This document shows positions 18,216 through 27,230 of a DNA stretch of 54,602 bases, in pieces. The first letter of the stretch is position 1. The number at the start of each line of letters is the position of its first letter. The stretch is from an uncultured Alphaproteobacteria bacterium (GTDB taxonomy: Bacteria; Pseudomonadota; Alphaproteobacteria; HIMB59; GCA-002718135): NCBI GenBank assembly GCA_902600225.1, contig CACKIH010000008.1, positions 1 to 54,602 of the forward strand, given 5' to 3'. The position numbers and the translations under genes are program-made. The notes beneath the pieces were generated by a model, which saw nothing but the letters and a program-made list of their open reading frames with translations, searched no databases and had not been told where the DNA came from.

Positions 18216-18643
18216 TTGAATATCAAAATATATTAGATAAAAATATGTTAAACGTACTTAAAGATATTTTGATTAATATCAGAGATAAAGGACTCTCAAA
18301 TAACAATCACCTCTATATTACATTTTCTACTAATCATCAAAATGTTGAACTACCAAATTGGTTAAGACAAAAATATCCAGAAGAAATGACTATAGTAATT
18401 CAATACGAATATTATGATCTTGAAATAAATAAAAATAATTTTTCTATTTCACTTTCATTTAATGATATAAAAACAAATTTAAAAATAGATTATAATTCTA
18501 TCATTTCCTTTGCAGATCCTTCAGCTAATTTTGGATTAATTTTGCAGAAAAATAAAGTGCAAAATAAAGTAAATAAAAAAATCGAAAAGAAAAAATCAAA
18601 CAAAAATAATGTAATTAATTTTTCTAGTTATAAAAAAAATTAA
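18212..18643 (+). CDS. sspB: ClpXP adaptor SspB (alphaproteobacterial type)
   Basis: 143 residues. The peptide-binding fold is recognisable from HLYITFSTNHQNVELPNWLR, KYPEEMTIVIQYEYYDLEI, FSISLSFNDIKTNLKIDY and FADPSANFGLIL, the alphaproteobacterial SspB pattern. A Lys/Asn-rich linker (about 112-130) leads to a short C-terminal tail (NVINFSSYKKN) that in the family contacts ClpX. It delivers ssrA-tagged proteins to ClpXP. The ssrA gene itself is 4 kb upstream, separated by the accessory patch. It ends convergently with gpmA, overlapping by 4 bases. Confidence 0.9.
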   Translation: MIEYQNILDKNMLNVLKDILINIRDKGLSNNNHLYITFSTNHQNVELPNWLRQKYPEEMTIVIQYEYYDLEINKNNFSISLSFNDIKTNLKIDYNSIISFADPSANFGLILQKNKVQNKVNKKIEKKKSNKNNVINFSSYKKN

Positions 18644-19269
18644 TCTAAATAATAATGTTTTTGTAATTGCCCATTAGCATAATCTAAGCAAAGCGGGCTT
18701 CCAGTAGGAAGTTCTATCGATGATATTTCTTCAGGCTTATACATGCCAACTTTAATCATTATTGCTCTTAGAGAGTTACCATGTGCTGCAATTAGAACAT
18801 TTTTCTTATCTAATATAAATGGTTGAATTGATTCAGTAAAATATGGTGAAACTCTGTCTACGACATCCTTAAGACTTTCACCGTTAGGTGGTGGCGTGTC
18901 ATATGATCTTCTCCAAATATGCACTTGTTCTTTTCCAAATTTTTCAGCAGTTTCAGCTTTATTTAATCCTACTAAATCTCCATAATCTCTCTCATTTAAT
19001 CTTTTATCTTTTTCATAAATTAGGATTCCATTTTTATGTAAATTTTCTATTTCTGATGCGATGATTGCAATTTCTGCTGTTTTATTTGCTCTTTCTAAAA
19101 CACTACTAAAAATTTTATCAATTTTTATATTATTTTTTTTTAATAAAAGACCTGCATTATTTGCTTCATTTATACCTTTTTCAGTTAATGGAACGTCTTT
19201 CCACCCAGTAAATTTATTTTCTAGATTCCACTGGCTTTGGCCGTGCCTAAGTAAAACAAGTTTGTTCAT
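18640..19269 (-). CDS. gpmA: 2,3-bisphosphoglycerate-dependent phosphoglycerate mutase
   Basis: 209 residues from ATG 19269. The catalytic phosphohistidine is in LVLLRHGQSQWN, the second site is the KRLNERDYGDLVGLNK region, and the C-terminal His is in VLIAAHGNSLRAI. It interconverts 3- and 2-phosphoglycerate in glycolysis and gluconeogenesis. A much longer in-frame start (19401) would add a hydrophobic extension read inside fumC, and is rejected. ATG 19278, three codons further up, is an alternative. It is divergent from fumC across about 40 bases that must hold both promoters. Confidence 0.93.
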   Translation of the reverse strand: MNKLVLLRHGQSQWNLENKFTGWKDVPLTEKGINEANNAGLLLKKNNIKIDKIFSSVLERANKTAEIAIIASEIENLHKNGILIYEKDKRLNERDYGDLVGLNKAETAEKFGKEQVHIWRRSYDTPPPNGESLKDVVDRVSPYFTESIQPFILDKKNVLIAAHGNSLRAIMIKVGMYKPEEISSIELPTGSPLCLDYANGQLQKHYYLD

Positions 19270-19310
19270 ATGTTTCATATAATATGTTATAATAAATTTG
19301 TTAATAATTA

Positions 19311-20696
19311 ATGAAAAATAAAAAAAGAATAGAATTTGATAGCCTAGGTTCAAAGAAAATTGATAAAAATAAACTATGGGGCGCTCAAACTCAAAGATCA
19401 CTAGAGAATTTTAAAATTGGTAGTGAGAAAATACCAGTTGAATTAATAATTGCTTTAGGACAACAAAAAAAAGCTGCTGCAGAAGCTAATATTGAACTTG
19501 GTGTGTTGAACAGAAAATTAGGAACATTAATTATAAATGCATGCAATGATATAATTAATTTAAAACTTATTGAAGAGTTTCCTTTAGTAGTATGGCAAAC
19601 TGGATCTGGTACTCAGACAAATATGAACGCTAATGAAGTAATTAGTAATTATATAATAAAAAAATTAAGAGGAAAAATTGGAAGTAAAAAACCGATACAT
19701 CCAAATGATCACGTGAATTTATCTCAATCATCAAATGATACCTTTCCAACAATAATGCATATTTCAATTAATGAGTTGACTACAAAAGATTTAATTCCAA
19801 ATCTAAAAATTTTAGTAAAAGAATTTCAAAAAAAGAAAAAGATTTTTCAAAATATAATCAAAATAGGAAGAACTCATACACAAGATGCAACTCCAATTAC
19901 TTTAGGTGATGAATTCTCAGCTTTTTGTTCTCAATTAGACAGTTGTTTAAAAAGAATAGAAATAGCAAAATCAGAATTAAAATATCTTGCACAAGGTGGA
20001 ACTGCTGTAGGCTCAGGCATTAATGCTCCAAAAAAATTTGATAAAGTATTTTGTAAATATTTGAATAAACTGACTAAGGATAACTACAAACCTTCACCAA
20101 ATAAATTTGAGTCATTAGCTTCTCATGATGCATTAATTAATTTTTCAAATTCTTTAAAAACTTTATCACTTTCATTATTAAAAATAATAAATGATATTAG
20201 ATTTTTGGCATCTGGACCTAGATCTGGATTGGGAGAGTTAACCTTACCTGCTAATGAACCTGGATCATCAATTATGCCTGGAAAGGTAAATCCAACACAA
20301 ATTGAAGCATTAAGTATGGTATGCGTTCAAGTAATTGGTAATAGTACAACTGTAGATCTTGCAGGATCTAATGGTCATTTTCAATTAAATGCCTATAAAC
20401 CAGTTATTGCTTTTAACATTATTCAGTCAGTAAACCTTCTAAGTGATGGGATTAAAAGTTTTTGTAATAATTGCTTAAAGGGATTAAAAGCAAATAAAGA
20501 AATTATTGATAATCATTTAAATAATTCTTTAATGCTTGTTACTGCTTTAAACAACAGTATTGGATATGATAATGCTGCAAAAATTGCAAAAAAAGCCTTC
20601 AATGAGAACTTAACCCTTAAGGAAGCTGCTTTAAAATTGAAATTAATTTCAGAAAAAGATTTTGATAAAATAGTTGATCCAAAAAAAATGATTTAA
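19311..20696 (+). CDS. fumC: Class II fumarate hydratase
   Basis: 461-residue iron-independent fumarase of the TCA cycle, fumarate to malate. The superfamily signature GSSIMPGKVNPTQ is at about residues 320-332. The substrate-binding GSGTQTNMNANEV and NDHVNLSQSSNDTFPT segments and the catalytic-region GRTHTQDATP are intact. Full length for class II. It ends exactly next to the convergent lpxC stop. Confidence 0.96.
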   Translation: MKNKKRIEFDSLGSKKIDKNKLWGAQTQRSLENFKIGSEKIPVELIIALGQQKKAAAEANIELGVLNRKLGTLIINACNDIINLKLIEEFPLVVWQTGSGTQTNMNANEVISNYIIKKLRGKIGSKKPIHPNDHVNLSQSSNDTFPTIMHISINELTTKDLIPNLKILVKEFQKKKKIFQNIIKIGRTHTQDATPITLGDEFSAFCSQLDSCLKRIEIAKSELKYLAQGGTAVGSGINAPKKFDKVFCKYLNKLTKDNYKPSPNKFESLASHDALINFSNSLKTLSLSLLKIINDIRFLASGPRSGLGELTLPANEPGSSIMPGKVNPTQIEALSMVCVQVIGNSTTVDLAGSNGHFQLNAYKPVIAFNIIQSVNLLSDGIKSFCNNCLKGLKANKEIIDNHLNNSLMLVTALNNSIGYDNAAKIAKKAFNENLTLKEAALKLKLISEKDFDKIVDPKKMI

Positions 20697-21572
20697 CTAA
20701 ATATATTCGTAATTATTTTTATCAGCAAACAGAGACCTTAATAGTAAGTTATTTAGATGATGGCCTGATTTGTTACCTAAAAAATAACCTTGAATTGGGG
20801 CACCTGCTAAATACAAATCTCCGATAGAATCAAGAATTTTATGTCTTACAAACTCATCCTTAAAACGCAAACCATCTAAATTTAGTATTTTACTTTCTCC
20901 AACAACAACAGCATTATCTAAAGAGCCACCAAGTGCTAAGCCATTTGATCTCAACATATCAACATCTCTTTCAAATCCAAAAGTACGAGCTGAGGCAATA
21001 TCAGTTTTATAATTCCCATTTATTAATTGTAAATGACAGCTTTGTTTACTAACTAGCTTACTAGGAAAATCAATTTCAAAATCAATCGAAAACTGGTCAT
21101 TAGGTTTTAATTCAACGGATGAATCGTTATTTTCTATTTTAATATTTTTTTTAACTTTTAAGATTTTTCTTCTTTTATTTAAATTTTGAGTAGAAGTTTT
21201 ATCAATAAGATCAACAAACTTTATTGAACTACCATCCATAATTGGTACCTCTGGTCCATCAATCTCAATTTTAACATTATCTATATGCAATCCTGATAAA
21301 GCACTCATTAAATGCTCTATAGTTGATACACTAGTACCAGTTTGATTGCTTATAGTTGTACTTAGTTTTGTGTTGCTTACATTTGACCATAAAGCCTCAA
21401 TCACATTATTATCTTTTATATCTTTTCGAATAAACTTAATTCCGTAATCAGCTTCAGCTGGAAATAATTTCATTCTTACATCTTTTCCAGTATGAAGTCC
21501 TATGCCCCTTATTGATATTGGTTTGGCAATTGTCTGTTGCTGGTGGCTAGATGTTTTAGATATGTCTATCAT
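20697..21572 (-). CDS. lpxC: UDP-3-O-acyl-N-acetylglucosamine deacetylase
   Basis: 291 residues, the committed step of lipid A synthesis. Zn-binding motifs are STIEHLMSALSGL and FVRHKILDSIGDLYLAG, and the catalytic His is in KSGHHLNNLL. The N-terminal ISIRGIGLHTGKDVRMKL is typical. The ATG at 21572 is chosen because the upstream in-frame start (21599) would be read through the terminator hairpin that closes ftsZ. Its presence shows the cell makes lipid A. It sits downstream of ftsZ, as in many proteobacteria. Confidence 0.94.
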   Translation of the reverse strand: MIDISKTSSHQQQTIAKPISIRGIGLHTGKDVRMKLFPAEADYGIKFIRKDIKDNNVIEALWSNVSNTKLSTTISNQTGTSVSTIEHLMSALSGLHIDNVKIEIDGPEVPIMDGSSIKFVDLIDKTSTQNLNKRRKILKVKKNIKIENNDSSVELKPNDQFSIDFEIDFPSKLVSKQSCHLQLINGNYKTDIASARTFGFERDVDMLRSNGLALGGSLDNAVVVGESKILNLDGLRFKDEFVRHKILDSIGDLYLAGAPIQGYFLGNKSGHHLNNLLLRSLFADKNNYEYI

Positions 21573-21575
21573 TTT

Positions 21576-21606
21576 AAAAAAAAGTGCTGATTTCAGCACT
21601 TTTTTT
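21576..21606 (-). terminator. Intrinsic terminator between ftsZ and lpxC
   Basis: GTGCTGA/TCAGCAC stem (21584-21590 with 21593-21599), flanked by eight A on one side and seven T on the other, so it can act in either direction. It lies 69 bases after the ftsZ stop and 3 bases before the lpxC ATG, so readthrough transcripts would place the lpxC start in the base of the hairpin. Confidence 0.8.
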
Positions 21607-21675
21607 AATATATATTTTTGGCGATCTTAACAACTAACCTAATATTTCAAAATATTGCAAATAATACCCTAAATA

Positions 21676-23325
21676 TCAGTTAGCTTGTCTTCTAAGGAAG
21701 GTGGGTATATCCAGAAGTTCTTCCTCTGTCTCCTGATTAAATTCTTCATCAATTTCTGAAGATTCCGTCTCTTCAGCACTAAACTCCTCTTTTTCATCAA
21801 CATTTAAGTTATTATCTTCAGAGTTTTTATATTCTGAGTCATTTTCATCAATTTTTTCATCTGAAGATGCAAAAACAGGTTCAGTCTTCTGTAGAACCTC
21901 ATTTTCTGAAGTAATATCTTCAGATTTATTTTCAGTAGAAAGAGTATCAAATAAGCTCAACCTTCTTACACTTGTTTCATTTGGTTTTTCAATATGTGAA
22001 GATGAGTCTAAAATTTCCTCAGAAATATTATCAGTTTCATTTTGATCTGCAGCTTCTAAAGCTACATTTTGTTCAAATACTTTGTCATCAATATTTTCTT
22101 CTAAACTTGCAGTCTCTATTTGATTAATATTTATTTGCTCATCTAGATCAATATTTTCAGAATTTTGATTATTGAGAATTTCCTCTTTTGAGCCCTCATT
22201 AATCTCATCATCTAAAATGCTTCCATTTTGCAAAGAATGATCCTGCGATACTGAGCTTTCAGTCAATGACTCAGACTTTTCTATATCTTGTTTATATATA
22301 TCATTATTTATATTTATTGGAGCAAAGTTTTCTATCGGTTTAGCTAATATATTATTGTTTGCATCAATACCTGTTGCAACAATACTAACTCTTACAACAC
22401 CTTCAAGTCTATCATCACATGTTGTTCCATAAATAATGTTTGCTTCTTCATCAACTTCTTGTTTGATTCTATTTGCAGCTTCATCTACTTCATATAATGT
22501 GATGTCTTTGCCCCCAGTAATATTAATAATTAGACCTTTTGCGCCTTTAAGAGACACATCATCAATCAATGGATTTGCAATAGCTGCTTCAGCAGCTGCA
22601 ATTGCTCTGCCTTCACCTTGTGCTTCACCAGTACCCATCATAGCTTTACCCATTTCTGACATAACAGTTTTGATATCTGAGAAATCTAAATTTATCATTC
22701 CAGGCTGAACCATAAGATCAGTTACGCCTCTGACACCTGCATACAGGACATCATCTGCCATCTTAAAAGCATCAGAGAAAGTGGTTTTTTCATTGGCGAT
22801 CCTAAACAAATTTTGGTTTGGTATTGTGAGCAATGTATCAACATACTGTTGCAGTTCTTCAATCCCTTTCTCAGCTAACTTCATCCTTTGAGAGCCCTCA
22901 AAATGAAAAGGTTTAGTTACTACACCAACAGTAAGTATTCCTTTTTCTCTAGCTAATTTAGCAATAACTGGCGCAGCTCCTGTGCCAGTACCACCACCCA
23001 TACCAGCAGCTATAAAAAGCATATGACTACCATCAAACTTTTCACTTAAATCTTGAATTGCTTCTTCTGCAGCCTGTCTTCCAATGTCAGGCCTCATTCC
23101 AGCACCTAAACCTTTTGTGCTGTTTAATCCTAGTTGAATTTTATTTGGACAACTTGAAATTTGTAAAGCTTGTGCATCTGTATTAGCTATTAAAAAGTCT
23201 ACGCCTTCTAAATTAGCATTAATCATGTTGTTAACTGCATTTCCACCAGATCCACCTACTCCTAAAACTGTAATTTTAGGATGTAAGTTTTGCGCTACAT
23301 CTTGTATTGAAATATTGATAGTCAT
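21676..23325 (-). CDS. ftsZ: Cell division GTPase FtsZ
   Basis: 549 residues. The tubulin-fold GTPase core (about 10-320) contains [13 protein letters not shown] and the signature [15 protein letters not shown] very acidic, Asn/Ser-rich linker of about 200 residues follows (about 330-535), then the conserved C-terminal peptide [13 protein letters not shown] that binds FtsA and other Z-ring partners. It polymerises at mid-cell to build the division ring. It has the strongest ribosome site of the cluster (GGCGGAG, 6 bases before ATG). An 80-base gap from ftsA contains its probable own promoter. Confidence 0.97.
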   Translation of the reverse strand: MTINISIQDVAQNLHPKITVLGVGGSGGNAVNNMINANLEGVDFLIANTDAQALQISSCPNKIQLGLNSTKGLGAGMRPDIGRQAAEEAIQDLSEKFDGSHMLFIAAGMGGGTGTGAAPVIAKLAREKGILTVGVVTKPFHFEGSQRMKLAEKGIEELQQYVDTLLTIPNQNLFRIANEKTTFSDAFKMADDVLYAGVRGVTDLMVQPGMINLDFSDIKTVMSEMGKAMMGTGEAQGEGRAIAAAEAAIANPLIDDVSLKGAKGLIINITGGKDITLYEVDEAANRIKQEVDEEANIIYGTTCDDRLEGVVRVSIVATGIDANNNILAKPIENFAPININNDIYKQDIEKSESLTESSVSQDHSLQNGSILDDEINEGSKEEILNNQNSENIDLDEQININQIETASLEENIDDKVFEQNVALEAADQNETDNISEEILDSSSHIEKPNETSVRRLSLFDTLSTENKSEDITSENEVLQKTEPVFASSDEKIDENDSEYKNSEDNNLNVDEKEEFSAEETESSEIDEEFNQETEEELLDIPTFLRRQAN

Positions 23326-23351
23326 TGTAATCTCCGCCGTTTTTATATAGT

Positions 23352-23380
23352 TTTTAACGATTTATGTTCGAAATCGTCAA
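23352..23380 (-). promoter_or_regulatory. Probable ftsZ promoter with inverted repeat
   Basis: On the minus strand, TTGACG (23380-23375) and TTAAAA (23357-23352) are spaced by exactly 17 bases. A perfect inverted repeat, ACGATTT and AAATCGT separated by 7 bases (23357-23377), fills the spacer. This would give ftsZ independent transcription and a candidate operator. The regulator is unknown. No CtrA-type TTAA-N7-TTAA or GANTC site is visible. Confidence 0.5.
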
Positions 23381-23405
23381 TATATTTTACTAGATATAGT
23401 ATTAT

Positions 23406-24626
23406 CTAAATATATTGATCAAGCCAAGTAAAAAAGCTTAAAATTCCTTGTTTTTTTGAATTTTTTGATTGTTTTGCTAGAAAATCAATTTTAAATAAAT
23501 CTCGGTCATACAATATAGATCCGATAATGTCGCAAAAATTTGGTTTTTTAAAATTATTTTCCAAATTTAATTGATCTAATGGACTTGATACTCTTACTCC
23601 ACTTGCAAAAATTGTTTCTACATATTTTGTAATATTATCCATCATTGCGCCACCACCAGTTAAAACTACATTATTTAATTTTTTACTTCTTAAATTATTG
23701 TCTCTAATTTTTTGCCAAATCATTTCTAAAGTTTCTTCAATTCGAGGTCTAATAATTGCATTTATACTTGATCTTGTTATCTGTTTGAATGTATTTTTTT
23801 CACCTGAAACGACTGGGATTTCTATTATTTCATGATCATCGCTTGGTGATGAAACTAAAGAGCCATATAAAGTTTTTAACCTTTCAGCGCTTGAAATAGT
23901 AGTTGATAATCCTCTAGCAATATCTAATGTAACATTATTACTACCAACACCTATTGCATCTCCATACACAAATTTATTATTTTCAAAAACTGATATAGAT
24001 GACGTTGAATGACCTAAATCTATGCAAATAGTTCCAAGTTCTTTTTCATCTTTTGTAAGTGAAGATAAAGATGATGATAATGGAGATGGTATATAATTAT
24101 CAATATTAAGTTTTAATTTTTTGATAACACTGGAAATATTATCTAAATATTTTTTTAGAATATATATTTTATAAAAGTTAATTTTAATATTATCTGAATA
24201 ATTTCCAATCGGGGCATTGAAATACAGATTATTATCGATATCATATGAGGTTATATTATTAAATATTTCAAATTTTTCACTAGGATTATTAAAATATTCT
24301 GATTGATTAATTATTTTTTTCAGATGTAGTTCAGAAATTCTCTCATTTTTTAATTCTATTTCTGAGCTGTAATAATGAGAATTAGAATTCAACAAAGATA
24401 AATTAAGATTAATAGAATTTAATTTGGTTTGAGATTGTTTTTCTGCCTCTATAACTAAAGATTTAATCTGATCATGTAAATTTTCAAAATTTAAAATAAT
24501 ATTTTTTTTAATATTATTATTAGGGACTGTAGCAATTGATAAGATATTAATATTCTCAGTATTTTTATAATCAGCAATAACAAACGATATTTTTGAATTA
24601 CCAATATCTAATCCAGCTTTAATCAT
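23406..24626 (-). CDS. ftsA: Cell division actin homologue FtsA
   Basis: 406-residue actin-fold ATPase that tethers FtsZ to the membrane. The N-terminal phosphate loop is AGLDIGNSKISFVIAD (residues 4-19), the second phosphate loop is TICIDLGHSTSSISVFE, and the adenosine motif is NVVLTGGGAMMDN. The C-terminal amphipathic helix (GILSFFTWLDQYI) is the membrane-targeting sequence. It overlaps ftsQ by 8 bases. Sequence between the motifs is more divergent than in most alphaproteobacteria, in line with the AT-rich composition. Confidence 0.94.
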   Translation of the reverse strand: MIKAGLDIGNSKISFVIADYKNTENINILSIATVPNNNIKKNIILNFENLHDQIKSLVIEAEKQSQTKLNSINLNLSLLNSNSHYYSSEIELKNERISELHLKKIINQSEYFNNPSEKFEIFNNITSYDIDNNLYFNAPIGNYSDNIKINFYKIYILKKYLDNISSVIKKLKLNIDNYIPSPLSSSLSSLTKDEKELGTICIDLGHSTSSISVFENNKFVYGDAIGVGSNNVTLDIARGLSTTISSAERLKTLYGSLVSSPSDDHEIIEIPVVSGEKNTFKQITRSSINAIIRPRIEETLEMIWQKIRDNNLRSKKLNNVVLTGGGAMMDNITKYVETIFASGVRVSSPLDQLNLENNFKKPNFCDIIGSILYDRDLFKIDFLAKQSKNSKKQGILSFFTWLDQYI

Positions 24627-25392
24627 TTAAATTAATTAAGATTGTTTTCTTTAAATTTCTTAAATCATATGTTCTTATATTATTAATATCCGTTTCGCTA
24701 AGTTTATTTTGTATCATAATGAAATTCTGAATTGATGTATTTGGATCTTCTTCTGAAAGCATTAATTTCACATCACCGTATAAATTTATATCCCATCTTC
24801 TTTTATTCAGGAATTCCAAACTCTCTATTTGATATTTTTTTTCAAAATCATTATTTTTTAAAATGTTGATTAATGAATTAGCTTTTAAGTTAGAAGAATT
24901 ACCCTTAAAGATTAATAATGACTGATTAGTTAAATCTTTAATATAAATTTGATCTATAATTTTTCCATTTTCATCGAAAAAAAAGTATTTCTCGTTAAAA
25001 AAATATATCCCTATTGGATTATATTCTTCAATTCTAATAAATAAAGTATCTTTATAATTTGTATTCAAATATATTTTTTTAACCCAATTATTTTCTTTTA
25101 TAGAATCATTAATTTGATCCAATGGTAACAAAAAAATTGATGATTCTATATAATTTTGCAATTTATCTTCTATAAATTTTGATTCAATTTTCTCTAAACC
25201 TGAAATATCAAACTTTGTAAATTGATATTGGAAGTTTTCTGAAAAACTCTGAATTATATTTTTTGAAATCTCAATTATATTATTTTTATAAGAATATAGT
25301 AAAAAAGAAAAAAAAATAAAAAATAAGAAAATACAAAAATATGTAAATGATCTGAAACTTAATACATATCTTCTTCTATTAATATTGTTCAT
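24619..25392 (-). CDS. ftsQ: Cell division protein FtsQ
   Basis: 257 residues: a short basic cytoplasmic tail, one membrane segment (about 13-31), a POTRA domain starting FDISGLEKIESKFIEDKL (about 59-76) and the FtsQ/DivIB beta-domain. It links the FtsEX/FtsA side of the divisome with FtsB/FtsL and FtsWI. Recognition rests on architecture and position between ddl and ftsA, since primary sequence is poorly conserved. Confidence 0.88.
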   Translation of the reverse strand: MNNINRRRYVLSFRSFTYFCIFLFFIFFSFLLYSYKNNIIEISKNIIQSFSENFQYQFTKFDISGLEKIESKFIEDKLQNYIESSIFLLPLDQINDSIKENNWVKKIYLNTNYKDTLFIRIEEYNPIGIYFFNEKYFFFDENGKIIDQIYIKDLTNQSLLIFKGNSSNLKANSLINILKNNDFEKKYQIESLEFLNKRRWDINLYGDVKLMLSEEDPNTSIQNFIMIQNKLSETDINNIRTYDLRNLKKTILINLND

Positions 25393-25393
25393 A

Positions 25394-26344
25394 CTAATAA
25401 TTTAAATTTTTGATCAAAATAAAAATGATTTCTGAAAAAGGTAAACCCTTATAATTAGCTTGCTCAGGTAATAGAGATATAGGAGTAAGCCCAGGTTGAG
25501 TATTTGTTTCTAAAAAGAAAATTTTATTTTTTTTTGTATCAAAAATAAAATCAGTTCTTGCAAGTGAATTACAACCTAAGAGTTTATGAACTTTAGTAGC
25601 AAATTTAAGACATTTATCATAATTTATTTTATTTAACTTAGCTGGCAAAATATGTTTGGCATAACCTTTTGAATATTTTGCTTTATAATCGAAGAAATTA
25701 TTTTTTGATTTTATCTCTGTAACAGCGAGTGCGTGAATTTTTTTATTTAATTTAATAGTTGAAACTGTAAGCTCCCTTCCAGATATATACTCTTCTATTA
25801 AAATTTCTTTGTGATTATTAAGTTCCTTTTTAAATTCTTCTAAATTAGAAATTAAAATATCAAATTCTTTTTGATTTTTTATTATTTTTATACCAAAACT
25901 TGAACCACTTCTATTTGGTTTAATAACAAATTTTTTTAACTTACTTTTGATAGTAATTAATTTCTTTTCATTTAAATCATTTATATTTAAAAGATAATAT
26001 TCTGGTGAGATTAGTTTATTTTTAATAATTACTTTCTTAGAGGCAGATTTATTAAAACATAGATTAGATGATTTTATATTTGAATGAGAAAAGGGAATCT
26101 TATTTTTTTTTAAAATTTTTTGAGTTTGTCCATCTTCACCAAAGGGACCATGTAAAGCATTAATACAAATAAAATTTTTATAATTAATTATTTTTTTATG
26201 AAAGTTTTTTGGATTAACTCTTAATGTTTTAAACTTCAATTTATTTTGATTAAGAATTTTTTGAATTTCTCTAGAGGTTACTAAAGATACATCATGCTCT
26301 TCATTATTACCTCCTTCTAAAATTAAAATTTTTTTATTACTCAC
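25394..26344 (-). CDS. ddl: D-alanine-D-alanine ligase
   Basis: 316-residue ATP-grasp enzyme making the D-Ala-D-Ala dipeptide of the peptidoglycan stem. Motifs: ILILEGGNNEEHDVSLVTSR at the start (substrate Glu and Ser region), INALHGPFGEDGQTQ, the ATP-binding KFVIKPNRSGSSFGIKI, and the metal/D-Ala site FFLETNTQPGLTPISLLPEQ. EGGNNEEHDVS replaces the more usual GGxSxEHEVS, a mild departure. Overlaps murB by 8 bases. Confidence 0.93.
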   Translation of the reverse strand: MSNKKILILEGGNNEEHDVSLVTSREIQKILNQNKLKFKTLRVNPKNFHKKIINYKNFICINALHGPFGEDGQTQKILKKNKIPFSHSNIKSSNLCFNKSASKKVIIKNKLISPEYYLLNINDLNEKKLITIKSKLKKFVIKPNRSGSSFGIKIIKNQKEFDILISNLEEFKKELNNHKEILIEEYISGRELTVSTIKLNKKIHALAVTEIKSKNNFFDYKAKYSKGYAKHILPAKLNKINYDKCLKFATKVHKLLGCNSLARTDFIFDTKKNKIFFLETNTQPGLTPISLLPEQANYKGLPFSEIIFILIKNLNY

Positions 26345-27230
26345 CTATTATTTTTACCTCCCATTCTAATGTTACATTGAATTTGGCATATACTTTCTCA
26401 ACAATACTTTTACCTAAGTTTTCTATATCTCTTGCTGATGCACTTCCCCTATTAATTAAAAAATTTGCATGTTTATCACTCACATATGCATCTCCAAAAT
26501 TGATACCTTTACATCCTGCTTCCTCAATTAGTTTTGCCGCATGGAGATTTTCAGGATTTTTAAAAGTACTACCAGAAGTTTTATTTTTTATTGGCTGAGA
26601 TTCTAAACGTTTATTCTTTATTTCATTAATCTTATCTTTTATTAAATTTTGATCTCCATAATTAAAATTAAATATAGCTTTTGTAACTATATCTGTATTT
26701 TTTATTTTTGAAGATCTATATTTTAGATTTAGTTTATCTTTTGTAATTATTTTTCTTTGGCCAAAATTATCACAAATCTCAATGCTATTTATAACATCTA
26801 CAGTTTCCGAACCATAACAGCCAGCATTCATTTTCACTGCTCCACCTATTGATCCTGGAATACCACTATAAAATTCAAAACCCTCTATATTTTGTCTCAA
26901 TGCATAATTTGATAAATTAATATCTAAAATACTAGCGCCAACTTCAAGTTTGTTATCATTAATTTTAATAGTATTAAAACCTTTGCCTAATTTTATAAGA
27001 GTTCCATTATAACCATTATCTCTGATTAAAAGATTTGAACCTGAACCTATTATATAAAAATTTTCATTATTTATTTCATTTAATATAATTTCTAACTCTA
27101 AATTATCTTCAACTATTGCAAATATTTTTGCATTACCTCCTGTTCTAAACCAAGTATGTTTACCAGCATTATAATCTGAGTAAATTTTACTTTTAAGTTT
27201 ATCGGCTAATTCTATAATTTTTTTCGACAT
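26337..27230 (-). CDS. murB: UDP-N-acetylenolpyruvoylglucosamine reductase
   Basis: 297-residue FAD enzyme that reduces the enolpyruvyl group to give UDP-MurNAc. The FAD domain includes NTWF-equivalent HTWFRTGGNAK, YIIGSGSNLLIRD and EFYSGIPGSIGGAVKMNAGCYG. The proton-donor serine is in KTSGSTFKNP, and the C-terminal AGCKGINFGDAYVSDKHANFL is the MurB_C motif. Overlaps ddl and abuts murC by one base. Confidence 0.95.
   Translation of the reverse strand: MSKKIIELADKLKSKIYSDYNAGKHTWFRTGGNAKIFAIVEDNLELEIILNEINNENFYIIGSGSNLLIRDNGYNGTLIKLGKGFNTIKINDNKLEVGASILDINLSNYALRQNIEGFEFYSGIPGSIGGAVKMNAGCYGSETVDVINSIEICDNFGQRKIITKDKLNLKYRSSKIKNTDIVTKAIFNFNYGDQNLIKDKINEIKNKRLESQPIKNKTSGSTFKNPENLHAAKLIEEAGCKGINFGDAYVSDKHANFLINRGSASARDIENLGKSIVEKVYAKFNVTLEWEVKIIGE

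Noticed and set aside
19270-19401. Long N-terminal extension of gpmA
   Set aside because: It would be translated from the antisense strand of fumC codons and adds a hydrophobic segment not found in phosphoglycerate mutases.
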